From Chromera velia (taxonomy: Eukaryota > Sar > Chromeraceae): 33,061 nucleotides of DNA. Below, piece by piece: positions 1 to 10,644 of this stretch. The notes under the pieces are model-generated. The model saw nothing but the letters and a program-made list of their open reading frames with translations, did not search any database and was not told the origin of the DNA. A program made the position numbers and the translations under genes. The stretch lies in contig JAHBMJ010000655.1 of the NCBI GenBank assembly GCA_018398765.1, forward strand, positions 10,001-43,061, written 5' to 3'. The first letter of the stretch is position 1; every line of letters starts with the position of its first letter.

Positions 1-1057
1 GTTGGTATGGTCTAGTTCAGCTAGTTGCACTGTGTAAGCTGTTTTACTGAAGTCTTAGTACTATCAGATACAGGTGGTTAAAGTGTGACAGACATTGGTT
101 GGTTTGGTCTAGCAGTTAATGTCAATCTCGAGCATTCTTAGTGATGACGTCAAGCAGACACGTCAAGCATGCACTTCACCAAAATCACTTAATGAAAGCA
201 TGCCCGACTTCACGATGTGCGGCCTTGTGATACACCCATACACGCTATGTGGCCCAGGTCCCCCGTCTGGCCCACATCTGCCTGACGCTTGCCAGCCCTT
301 TATTACTCAGTCTTCTTATTAGGCGGATTGCCCCTCACACACTGGCATGCTTCAGACAATCACCTCAAATCTTCTGGAATTCTTAAAATAATTGGGAAAC
401 GTTAGGGGAAACATAACAAATAAAAGTTAGAAATAAAGGGGTGCTCAGACAGATTCTGACAGAAAGCGATCGACGGAAAGCTAGACGAAAAGGGAAACGT
501 CAGAATGACTGTCTGAATGGTTGATTTCAAGACTTTGCTGCTAGCCCTGCCAATGAGAATAGAAATACTCGTTCATGTGGTATTTACCCACACAGCATGC
601 AGCCCACTGAATAATTTTCAAAAAGAGAACCGATCGGCGATCGTACCAACATGTGGCCATCATGATGCTCCTTTTAGGGGGAAAGGCTAAAAGGAGTGGG
701 GTTATATAGAGTTTAAACGTATGCCAGGCACTGCTCTGCCTCGTTTTCTCCTGTCTAGTGGTTCTCCTTTCACCTTTCTCATTCGGGCATGTGTTGGGGG
801 CCGGGGAAGAGGCATGGAGGATCCTGCTATCATCCTGGGAAGAACACTGTGCTCACTCAGTTTGCATGCCCTGCAGTTGAAAAAAAAAAGATGATTGACG
901 GTGCAGTGCATCGATTGTTTGCGTGCATACAAATAGAACAGCTTTGTTCCAAACTTTTGCTGCTGGCAGAGAGAGTGAAAAAGAAAACATGAATTAGTAC
1001 TATAGGTGCCGTCCATTTAAAAAAAAAGAAGGAAGATGAGAGTTGGAAAACACTCAC
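1..1057. other. Intergenic, nothing convincing
   Basis: This stretch shows no convincing gene. The open frames are short, have no recognisable motif, and overlap on both strands. It carries A-rich runs (around 880-890 and 1018-1027) and a loosely repeated phrase near the start (bases 3-25 and 98-116 share TGGTCTAG). No RNA gene was recognised. Confidence 0.5.
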
Positions 1058-1238
1058 GCAGTATGACAAGGATGGGCAATGCGCAGGACTGACTGAACAG
1101 TAAGAACTATCATGTTAAAGTCCTCACAGACTTTCGACATACGGAAAAACCAAGGTTTCATGTAGTTTTCTTCTGGGTATTTGTTGAACTGCACAATTCC
1201 TTGATAGTATGTGGGAAAGGCGAAGATCGTAACCCGCC
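1058..1238 (-). CDS. Candidate internal exon, hypothetical protein
   Basis: Reading on the minus strand, an acceptor (CCTTTTACAG) precedes an open segment of about 60 codons that ends at a good donor (GC|GTGAGT). The peptide is rich in aromatic residues and looks protein-like (it includes FAFPTYYQGIVQF and KPWFFRMSKVCEDF). A 3-base context for the first codon must come from an upstream exon. A nearby candidate exon (about 1434-1480) is flanked by splice-like signals but has the wrong phase, so no gene model could be closed. I do not recognise the product. It may be a real exon of a gene running off the left edge, or a relic. Confidence 0.3.
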
Positions 1239-1847
1239 CTGTAAAAGGATACAGGATGTGAATCTCCATACGAAAGATTCCCCAAAAACACCACCCGCAG
1301 GTGATCGTATAAAAGAGGATGCAAATGAACATCAACAATTAAAATCATGAAAATTGTACTTATATATGCACAACCGGGCCATCTCCGATTCTTCGACCAT
1401 GAAGCAGCCCCGAGGGGATAGATAACTAACCCGATCAAAGTGCGCAGAAGTGAGTACTGAGGGGAAGCTTCGGGTCTGATCATTGTAAAAAACTTAGAAG
1501 ACCAACAGAAATAGACAAGAAAATGTAAGAAAATTCTGATTAACCTGTCAATGTCCATGCCAGTAGTGTCATTCAGCTCTAGTCACCTCGACCACCTGCA
1601 CAAAGAGAGAAAAGGGAGAACAACGCTTTGTTTCGGCATGAAAAAAACGGAGAAAACAGAAAATACGTGAGGGGAACTTGCGCTTAGAAAAGTAGCGGTC
1701 TGGCGATGTAATGGCATACTGTCACCTTAGTAGGGAAAAAAAGAGCCCACTGACACTTTGTTCCTCCATTAGCTGCTATCTAGCTGCTGCACTGTTACTA
1801 ATTGCCAGCTGCATGATGCTGCATAGTATCGCTCCACAGCCGTAAGG

Positions 1848-1925
1848 CAAGACTGCGTATAGTGGTTAGGACGCTGGACTCGGATTCAAAGATTAACCGA
1901 GCTTGCACTGCTGAATCGTAAGTCC
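1848..1925 (+). repeat. tRNA-derived (SINE-like) fragment
   Basis: The sequence TATAGTGGTTAGGACGC followed by TGGACTCGGATTC resembles the D-arm and anticodon-arm half of a eukaryotic tRNA, including an internal box A-like region. The 3' half is not tRNA-like: no proper T-arm or closing acceptor stem is visible. This is the usual look of the 5' end of a decayed tRNA-derived SINE. It is not called as a functional tRNA. Confidence 0.35.
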
Positions 1926-2234
1926 TGCGGGTCCCTAAGTCGTCAATAGTCGTCATACACTTTTTACATATACGCGTGCAATACGCGTGCAGCTTTGGCC
2001 CACGTGGGAATTCATGCATACAGTCCGATTTCCGATGCATGCTTTCCGGGGCTATTTTTGTGAAAGTGCCCCATACATCCCCATACATGCATGCATCCCC
2101 ACAAGGGGGACCTCAAAAAGCATCTGACGCAAGCAAGCTTGCGAACGGCCCCGGAAAGCAAGAAAAATGAGAACTGCACGATTGACGCACGCCGGCCGTT
2201 GCATGGTGCATGCATGGTAGCGCCGACCCCCCCC

Positions 2235-2262
2235 NNNNNNNNNNNNNNNNNNNNNNNNNNNN
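2235..2262. other. Assembly gap (28 N)
   Basis: A run of 28 N lies between a run of eight C (2227-2234) and GGG followed by A-runs. The flanks suggest a C/G homopolymer or hairpin that stopped assembly. The true gap size cannot be judged. Confidence 0.99.
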
Positions 2263-2726
2263 GGGAAAAAAGCAGCGCGGAAATCCCCCCCCCCGCGGGA
2301 AAAAAGCCCGACTGACAATCCAGCCTTTCGGGGCCGGGTTTTTGGCGAAAGATGCATATGGGCTGGGGTATTTTTGTTTTGTAAGTGCCCCCCGCTTCGC
2401 TTTCCGGGGCCATCTCAAAAAGGGCGGTTGCCCGGTAACAAGCCGTCTCTTTGCGTGGAACGGAAGAAGTGAACAAGACCTGGCTGTTGTGATCCATGCT
2501 TTGACTGAGAAGCTCATTCTCTCATGTATACAGAGGAAGAGAGTGAGAGACGGAAGTTTCTCTAGGCATGCAGTGGAGTGAAACGAATAGGGAGGGCAGA
2601 CTGAGCAATTCATCTTGATTCGTTCAACGGAGCCGCACACGCAGAGTGCTGTGCTGTGTCCCTGAACCTCCGGCATCGTTTTTCCGGGTGCTGACCTTCT
2701 TTGCGAAAAAGGCGAAGGCGCTTGCG

Positions 2727-5700
2727 ATGGCGCACTGTGACGGGGTGGGAGAAGCCCCCGAAAGGCTTGGGGGAGAGGGAGGAGACTGCGTGTTGGAGGA
2801 CGACGACCGTTACGTTCTCTTCCAAAACTCCTGCAAGGAAACGCTTTGGGCGAGTCGAAGCTGGCACGAGAAGAAGAAGTACTGGACACGGAAGCAGTGG
2901 TTGGTCGGAGAGCCCCCAGCTAGCCCTACAGACTCTTTGGTTGAGGAAGAAAGACCCGCCCCATGTCTGTGTATGATTGCAGGATGCGGAGGGAGACGTG
3001 GCAGGCACCTGAAGGTTCCCATGTGCACTTCCAGACATGCTTCTCCGTGCTCGCAGAGATGTTCGGTCAGTCGAGGGGGGGGAGAGTGTTTGGGGAAGGA
3101 GAGGGGCGGCAGGGCGGGGAGTGAGATGAGAGGAGACGGGAGGGAGGTCCGTCGCTTCTTCGCACAGGGCAATGCGAATGTAGCCACTCCCCCTTTGCTG
3201 CATGCTTGTTGGGTGATTTCAGAGAGCGGAGCACGGAGTGACTGGTTTGCTGGCTGAAAGATGGGAGTCTGAACCTTTCTCTTCCTTCCTGTGCCTCTTC
3301 TCTCTCTCCTTGCCTCTTTCTTTGCTTGTCGATTTGCAGAATACTTTCAACTGCTGGGGACCCCCATTTTTCTACCTCACCAATTCTCCTTCATCGGTGT
3401 GTCTATCTGTCTGTCTGTCTATGTGGCTGTCTGTCTGAGGGTACGCTCAAGGCCTGGAGCTCTGGTACCCTTCCACTGAGAGAGCGCGCCAAAAGAAGAA
3501 AGAAAAAACAGAAGAGAATGAAGAAAGAGAAAAAGGAAAAGACAAGACGATGTAGTCTGTCAGCCTGACCTAGAGGAAAGGCCAACGCTCTTCAATCCTG
3601 TGCACCTGTACGTATCTTCCTGTGTGTTCATGTAAAAGAATTTCCTGTCTCACTCATCGCAAACGATCACGTCCTTCTGCCTTCCTTTCTGAGCGTCCAT
3701 GCGTGACGGAGTTCGCATCGCGTCGCACGCTTCATTATTCCTCTCCAGCTTCCCTCACTCTCGAAAATATGTGCGTGGGTGTGTGCGTGTACGTGTGCGT
3801 ATGTTTACTTTCCATCCGTCCTTCTCACAGTATATCTGCCATGAGAGTCCGCTTTGAAAACTCGGATAGATAGATACCGGTGGATTTTGCTTTCTCCAGG
3901 TAGCCAGCAGTCGTTGCAGCGTCTCCTGTTCCCTTGGGTGATATCCTTCAAGGGAGTGCTCATCTCAGCTCCTCACCTCTCTGCGCATTCCTGTACAAAC
4001 AGACTGCACTTCGATTTTGTGCCTTCAGATATCGCCTGTGCTCCGGGGGGCTTCAGCCAGTTTCTTCTGGAAGGCGCAGGTCTGTCTCAATCTTACTGGC
4101 TGTTGCGAACTTCATTTCATTCCTTCGTCGACTGGTTCCCCGTTCTGCTTTCTAAAAATCCTCCTCGCTGGCCATCTCCCGTCTTCCCGTCCGAGGGTTT
4201 GGTTTCGTCCCATCCTCTCACTTCCGCACGTACATGTAGATGCATAAGCAAATGCATGCAGGAGGGAGGAGCGTCTGCGGGTGGGGTCTTGGCGTGACTT
4301 TGCCAACCAACAGAGGGGGGTTCCCTTTGCTCGTCGAACCGCCAGTGGGGTGCAGCTACTGTGTGAAGTACATGGAGTGAGTCAGTCAATCGGAACTCCT
4401 CTCTCTCTGTGAAGTACATGGAGTGAGTCAGTCAATCGGAACTCCTCTCTCGAGCTGCGTCTGTCGCAAAACTTTCTGCATTCTGCTTTTCTCTCTCTCG
4501 ATTGCTGCCAGCATGAGATGTCTTCACGACACCACCTGCTTGCACGTGCTCCTGGCTTCTCACAATCACCTTACCTTTCCGTGTCCTGTCCATCATGGTT
4601 GCATGCTGGCACAATGCTTGAGAGGGAGCAAAAAGGGAATGCATCCCATTTTCGAGTGTCTCTCTGCGTCAAAAACGAACGATAGCTGTCTGTCCGTCTT
4701 CCTATTTTCCTAAGCCTGTCAATGAAAAGAAGGAGGGAAAAGAAAGAAACACATGGACTGTCTGTCTGTCTGTCTGTTCTTGTGCAGTCTTCTGAGTGAC
4801 CCAACCCCCTCCCATGTCCCGCTGGGCGCCGCCATCGGAGTGATTGACGAGAAAGTGGACATTTCTCTGGCAGACGGGCAGTACCTGGGTGGGAAGGAAT
4901 TTGCGAGAGGATACCGCAGCGGAGTAGGCCGACTTGAGGACAGGGAGAACGCAAAGCTTGCGATGCTGGCACGGCAACTCGAGATTGGCCTGGAGAGTCT
5001 GAAGAGCGCGGGGACGTTGATCTTTCGAGCCTTCGCTTCGGAGCAGATGCACGTGAACTTGATGAGACTCCTCTTGGTCAGCCATTAGCTCGGTTTGGCT
5101 TTGCGGGGCGTTTCTCTTATTCTAGGAGAAAGATGAGAGCAGTGAGTGTTAGCTCAGCTGTGCGTCCCTGTGCCCAGATGATTATTGAGTTGCCACACTG
5201 TGAGTTGGGAGGGAGACATCGAGGGGTGTTTTCGTGGCAAGTGAAAGCGCACTGTTGGTTTTTTTCTGTGACAACCTTCTTTTCAGAGCTCCCCACTGCT
5301 TCCTTCCTTTTTTCCTTCCTTCGTTCGCTTTTTTGTTTGTTTGTGCCTTTGTCTCTTTCTATCTAGGTACACCAACCTGGTGGGGTCTTTTTTGTGCAGC
5401 TTTCTTTGTTCGTATAAGTCTCTTTGTTTCGTCGTCATCGTTGTCGAAGTTCAAACCACTCCTCCTCTGTTTGTGCAGCTCTGTCGGGATGTGTTTGTGC
5501 GAGTGACGCCCTTCAAGAGTGAATTCGCACACCAAACATCGTCGTCCTTCTATCTCGTCTGCCGCGGATTTCTCAGAGATAAGGTGAGAGAGTCACTCTC
5601 CATGTGCATCTCTATCCACCCCAACCTGCAGGGGATGAGGCCCTCCTTTTGACTGGTCTCTCTCTCTCACACAGAGTCTCTTTCGTGCTCCCACTGGTTC

Positions 5701-8024
5701 CCTTTCCGTCGGCTCCTTTTGATGCTTCCTTTCGTCTCATTGCCTTCTGCTCATTTTTCTTTACAGCACCACACCGCTGCGAAGGGAATGGGGGGGTCCG
5801 ATCGATCCACAGATTCCCCCTCGCCCCCCCTCTGTCCTTTGACTGCATGTGCGCAGTACACACGGCTGAATGCTGCGGCAGAGCTCCGGAGTGCCTACCG
5901 GACTCTTCTGACAGCAGCCACGACGAAGCCACCCCCACCGACCAAGATGCTTCCCACACCCCCTCCTCCCGCGTCTGCAAGACCGACTGGCTCTCTGACC
6001 GCGCCTTCATCCGCATTGCCAGCAGAAGGAGCAGTTGATTCAAAGGGGAAGGAGGAGAAAGCAAAGTTGGACACGGACAGAGGAAGCGTGTTCGAGCAGG
6101 GAGGACATGCAAACTCCGCACGTACTTCCCCGGCCCTGGCCCCCTGCAGGACGCCCTCTTTGACAAACACACAAGCCCACTCGTTTCGATCCCTCCCCTC
6201 TACCCCTGCTCCCCCTGGGGGGGGGGGGAGTGCAACAGCATCCGCCTCCTGTCACGTCCCTGTACCGCCACCGCCACCGCCGCCGAGACCTCGAGATGGT
6301 GCTTCTGTCATTGCTGAGGCAGCAGCTGAGCTCTCCAAACTTTCCGGGGGTGAAACGGATTCGATCAAGGAGTGGAAGAGTGGGGGCGAGAGGGAGAGGG
6401 GGGTGCTCGAAGGGGACGGGAAGGTGACAGCATGTTCTTCTAGTTCCCTTCCAGCAGTATCCTCAGCCGCGTCAACGGGCGACCTTGCGTCCCTCTCTCT
6501 TGCGGCCTCTTCCCACTCTGCATCTGTCGCAGCTTTGCGCACGCCCTCGCGTGATGCGTCCGTGAAGAAAGGCAGAGGAAGAGAAGGAGGAGGTCCGCGC
6601 CCTTCTCCCCCCTTTATTTCATTGCCCATGGGAAGTGCGGGAAGCGTGTTGAGGAAGAGTCTGTCGCCCCGTCAAGGGACTGCTGACAGGGGTGCTGATG
6701 GGACCACAGGGGTAGGGGTCTCTGTGGCTGGGGAGGCTCTCACCCCTGATGCAACCTGCAGAAGGCTGAGAGAGCATGTGAGCATGGAAATGAATTTGAA
6801 TGCAGAGGAGGAAGAAGACGAGGAGGATGAGGACGAGGACGACGCGGTTTTTGGAGACACCGAGCAGGTTCTCATCCGATCCTCCTCAGAAATCCCGTCT
6901 CCGTCCTGCCCCCGCATTCCTTTGAGATCCGATTCGCCCCTTCCTGCCGACCGCTGCGTCTGCGGGTTCTTCATCAGAGATGACACGAACCTCGTCTTGG
7001 ACGGAATGTATCCAGTCAGTCAGTCAGTCAGTCAGTCAGCCAATCTTTCGGTCAGCCAATCTTTCGGTCAGTCAGTCAGTGAGTCAGTCAGTTAGCCAAT
7101 CTTTCGGTCTTTCAGTCAGTCAGTGAGTCAGTCAGTCAGTCAGTCAGTCAGTCAGTCAGCCTTTCAGTCAGTCAGTCAGTCAGTCAGTGAGTCAGTCAGT
7201 CAGGCAGTCACTCAGTCAGTCAGTCGGTCAGCGACAGAGGAGACAATGTGGAGGGAGGCACTTGAGTGCTAGTAGGTGTATTTCGGATGAAGGTTGAGGC
7301 GCATGAAGGCAGCGAGCAGCAGCAAGAAGGGGAGGCAGACTTGATGCATGGGTCTACGCAGCTTCCTGCCTCCTTTGGCTCCTCACTTTTTCATTCTCGG
7401 ATTTTGCCTTGCAACTTCACAGTTCTCTTGGCTCTCCGGCTTCTTCCTTGACTCACATGCATCAACTCAAAAGAATGAGCTGTCAGTTGAAGAACGGAAT
7501 CCTCTTTCTGCTTCCGGTTTTTCTCCTTGCTCCTTTGTCACCCTGCTTCCCCCCCTCTCTCGAAGTTGATGCATCGATTCACTCGATCTTTTGTGTCCGC
7601 AATTGCAAGTGTGCAGGCCGGAAAGGAGTGTCCGCGCACCACCACCACCGGCAGCAGCAGCAGCAGCCAGTGTGGTGAGAAGGAGAAAGAGACGGAGGAA
7701 GAGGAGAGGAAGAAGAAGGAGAAGAACAAGGCGAAAGAGAAAGAAGAGAAGTGCGAGTACCTCCACCCTCTAACCGACATCCGATCGATTTTGGAGTATG
7801 TCTTTCGAATGGTGGCGATCGGGTCAGTAAAGGGGGAAGGAGGAGGAAGGGGGGGGGGGGTTTGTGAGGCTTCGTCTCTGTGCATTATAATTCTTGTGCC
7901 CTAGATTCAATGGCTGTCTATCTGAGTGATTGACCGACTGTCTGATTGACTTACCGACGCTCTGCATCGACTTGGTCAGTCATCTGACGAGCTCTTTCTC
8001 TCTCTCTCACACACACACACACTA

Positions 8025-8073
<49 letters not shown>

Positions 8074-10644
8074 CTGTCTGTCTGTCTGTCTGCGTTTGTT
8101 TCTTCTTTCTTTCGTTCGATTTTCTTTCTTTCCATCTGTGAATTTGGAAGCATGAAAAAATGGCACACGAAACGTGCATCTGTGTGTCCTCCGCCCCCTC
8201 TTTGATGTTCCTTCCACTGCAGGGAGTCGAACGCTTTCTACATGCAGGAGCAGGAGCCGTGGGGCAAGTCGGAGAAGTCCAAATGGGGAGAAGGAGATGA
8301 GAAGAAGAGAGGAGGGAAGACAGGACGGAAGATAGAGACGGAGAGTGGTCCTGGGCGTGGGGGTGCAGGCAGAAGGCACGGGGGTGCGGTGCCACGAGCT
8401 GGAGGGCATCAAAACGAGGGACCTCCTTTTTCTTCTTCGTCTTCTTGGAAGTGGAGGGGGCGTGAGGGGAATGGGTGGGGAAACCAGTGGGGGGCAAAAT
8501 GGAAGAGCCGTACGAATAGAGGCGCAGGAGGGGGTGAAGGAGGACGGTGGGGGGGGCCTTTTGGTGTAAGCAACCAAACCGCTTTTCCCTTTTCGTCTTC
8601 TACCTCCTGCCCTCCTCGTGCTGGTGCTGGTGCTAGTGTTGCTGCTGACATGTTTATGTGTCTGCCATCAAATGGGATGGAAGGAGGGTCGTTTCCCCCC
8701 TTTCCGTCCTTCCCCCTTCCAGTTTACCCAACAGACATGGGCATGAATTTTCCCTTTGCCCCACAGAATGAAAACGGGATGGGAATGGTACCCCCACCCC
8801 CACCGATGCCCGCTCCTGGTGCAAATTTGAGTTTGGCCACCCCACAAGGACAGGGACAGACACAGGCAGTAGCAGGGGGCGTTTTGGGTTCCGCAAATCC
8901 CCTGCTGAATCCGCTGCAGCAGCCGAATATGTGCAGCAGTACTCAGTACGGGCAGCAGAACTGCGATGTCTTCTTTCCGGCAATCGGCGTAGTCCCTCCC
9001 CTCCCTGGCCCCAGCCCTCCAGGCATCCTTCCTCCTCCTCAGCTCTTCTCTGTACCTCCTTCGTTCCCCTTCCAACCGGTAGACCCTCTGCAGATCTCCG
9101 CACACTGTCATGCCCCTACGCCCCTCGCTTCGTCTTCGATCCCTCTTCCTCTTCAGCCACCGATGCCTGTCGTCCTTCCGCCTGTCCAGCTGCAACAGCA
9201 AGGAGAAGCGAATGATGCAGAGGGGCACAAAAATGCACAGCAGCAGACATCCAATCCAAGTCCTTCAGCTTCCGCTTCTGCACCAGGCAATACGAAGCAA
9301 ATGCATCAGGGCAAAGGGAGGGGGAAAGGGAAACAAGCACAAACTCCAAAGCCTCAAACCGAAGTGCAAAAGGAGGAAAAGCAGGACTCAGGCGAGACCG
9401 GCACAACCGCACATTCTGTTCCTCTGTCAAGCGGACAGCCCCACCCCACCCCTCAAGCCCAAACCTCCCATGCAGCTACAGGGACCCCCGAAGACCTAGA
9501 TGGGGGATCTCTGGAGGCATTGATTGAGTTTGCCTTTTCAGGAACGCCTCCGCTCATTCTACGACCAGAAAATGCCCCTCTCCTCCCTGCCCTCCACGCC
9601 GTCTTGGAGTCACACGGTATCAAGATGCCTTCTCTCTCCATTCTACCTTCTTCTTCCCTCCATTACCCGAATCCCTCACCCCCCTCCCATCTGTGGCAGC
9701 ACACCCAACCCTCTCAGCAGCCCCCAATGCACCCCGTCCTCACCCACAGAGTTCAACTCGCAACGCAACAACAGCAATCGAATCGAAAACAAAAACCCAA
9801 ACACACACCCAAAGCGTTCTCAGCCCCCCAAATTATTGCAGCCCCTCCGAAGGTCCCACCTTCTCCAACCGTCTTCCCCCGCCCCCCTGCCCTCCTCACA
9901 CCCCCACCCGCTGAGAAAACCGACCTGCCTGCCTCTTCTTCCTCTGCGTCATCATCTGCCGCACCTCTCGTCGCCGTTCCCGCTCCCGCACAAACAATTC
10001 AAGGAACCTCACCTTGCCCCTCTCCCCAAGAATCCTCATTTTCACAAGCTGAGTCCTCCAACAGCTTTCCGTCCACTCACCAGAGCACCAGGACAAACAG
10101 CCAAGCAGGCACAGCTTCCAGCCGGAAGCCCAAAAAGCAAAACAATTCTTCTTCCAAGAAGCAGAAAGCTGCAACCGCCCCCCAAGTGTTAAAGCCGCCC
10201 CTTGCTGAGTCGAAAGGGGGGGGGGAACGGGAGAAAGGAGTCCAAAAGCAGCGAGAGACGGCAGAAGATGAAAGTGGACAAGCAAATATGAGCCTTGAAA
10301 GCAAAGAAACAGAGCAGGAGAAAACGGAATCGGAGAGAGATCCGACGAATGGACCTGCGTTGGAGGGGGACACATGGATCAAATCCATGTCCAAGCGTCC
10401 CTCAGGCAATCCGGTTTTCAGATCTTCCGGAAAACCCGCAGGAGCGTGCAAGGAGTCCGAGTCTCCCTCTGCCTCTGCTACGGGAGATTCGTTGAACGCT
10501 TCCCCCCTGCCTGGCCCCCCTTTGGTGGCGATGACGCCTTCGTCGCGTACTGAGAAGGCAAAGACGAGGAGAGGGGGGGGAAAGCACAAGCAGGTACGGA
10601 AACAGACTGCAGGAGCAGGCAAGGGGCATCAGCAGGAGCCGTGA
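2727..10644 (+). CDS. FtsJ-like 2'-O-methyltransferase, long disordered tail
   Basis: Predicted RNA ribose 2'-O-methyltransferase of the FtsJ/RrmJ Rossmann fold, using S-adenosylmethionine. Exon model by splice signals and phase: 2727-3120, 3340-3396, 4029-4079, 4262-4376, 4788-5076, 5479-5583, 5767-7014, 7617-7822, 8223-10644. The sum is 4,887 nt, about 1,628 residues. The SAM loop DIACAPGGFSQFLLEG (D from a codon split across exons 2/3) is near residue 151, followed by GWGLGVTLP, the motif-IV-like DISLADG (D235), GTLIFRAF (about 281-288) and the family signature SSFYLVCRGF (about 324-333). The usual K-D-K-E tetrad looks incomplete: R286 stands where the second Lys is expected and Ser where Glu is expected. 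The rest, residues about 338-1628, is Pro/Ser/Gln/Lys-rich with an acidic run (coded at 6801-6860). The first exon end (3120) and the acceptor at 5767 (or 5857) are the weakest joins. The domain is clear; the target RNA is unknown. Confidence 0.75.
4029..5583 (+). other. FtsJ methyltransferase core exons
   Basis: This span holds the four exons that carry most of the catalytic fold. Phases fit exactly at each join: 3396|4029 is phase 1 and makes the Asp of the SAM loop; 4079|4262 is phase 1 and makes Gly; 4376|4788 is phase 2 and makes Asp; 5076|5479 is phase 0. The joined protein reads through the order of motifs expected for FtsJ enzymes, which supports the joins better than any single splice site does. 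The acceptor at 4261 is weak by sequence, without a close pyrimidine tract. Confidence 0.75.
4362..4453 (+). repeat. 46-bp tandem duplication across a splice donor
   Basis: Two head-to-tail copies, 4362-4407 and 4408-4453, differ only at the last two bases. Each copy contains ACATGGA|GTGAGTCAGT, the donor of the fourth methyltransferase exon. The duplication therefore provides a second identical donor 46 bp downstream. An in-frame TGA directly after the first donor makes only the first one usable for the model given. Confidence 0.9.
7012..7231 (+). repeat. (CAGT)n microsatellite at intron start
   Basis: About 220 bp of CAGT repeats with a few variants (AATCTTTCGGT and TGAGT interruptions). 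It begins exactly where the seventh methyltransferase exon is predicted to end. Every unit contains GTCAGT, a fair splice-donor match. Confidence 0.95.
7980..8110 (+). repeat. (TC)n(TG)n(TCTG)n simple repeats in an intron
   Basis: Contiguous runs of TC, AC, TC, TG and then TCTG repeats lie in the intron 7823-8222. They are pyrimidine-rich on the sense strand. The matching minus-strand open frames of Arg/Glu and Gln/Thr repeats are artefacts of these repeats. Confidence 0.95.

Larger units (their letters stand above)
1239..2726. other. Intergenic, repeat fragments and a gap
   Basis: No gene is supported here. The stretch holds a tRNA-like fragment (about 1848-1925), several TGCATGCA words (2090-2098, 2208-2216), an assembly gap, and diverged repeats on both sides of the gap. 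The phrase around 2051-2075 (GGGGCTATTTTTGTG followed by AAGTGCCCC) is echoed at about 2364-2390. CCCCGGAAAGC near 2150 recurs in inverted orientation near 2400. This looks like old repeat or transposon material that the assembler could not bridge. The 5' part of the methyltransferase gene, including its promoter, should lie at the right end. Confidence 0.4.

Noticed and set aside
1558-1610. Exon-like segment on the minus strand with a strong acceptor (TCTCTTTGTGCAG) and donor (GACAG|GTTAAT)
   Set aside because: All three frames contain stops, so it is not an internal coding exon. It could at most be a 5' UTR exon starting at the ATG at 1558.
7951-8577. Long minus-strand frame of 208 codons opposite the methyltransferase intron
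   Set aside because: It is built from the TC/TG simple repeats (Arg-Glu and Thr-His runs) and overlaps a better supported plus-strand exon.
9524-10192. 222-codon plus-strand frame rich in Pro/Leu/Ser
   Set aside because: It is a shifted frame of the low-complexity exon 8223-10644, which is longer and joins in phase to the upstream exons.
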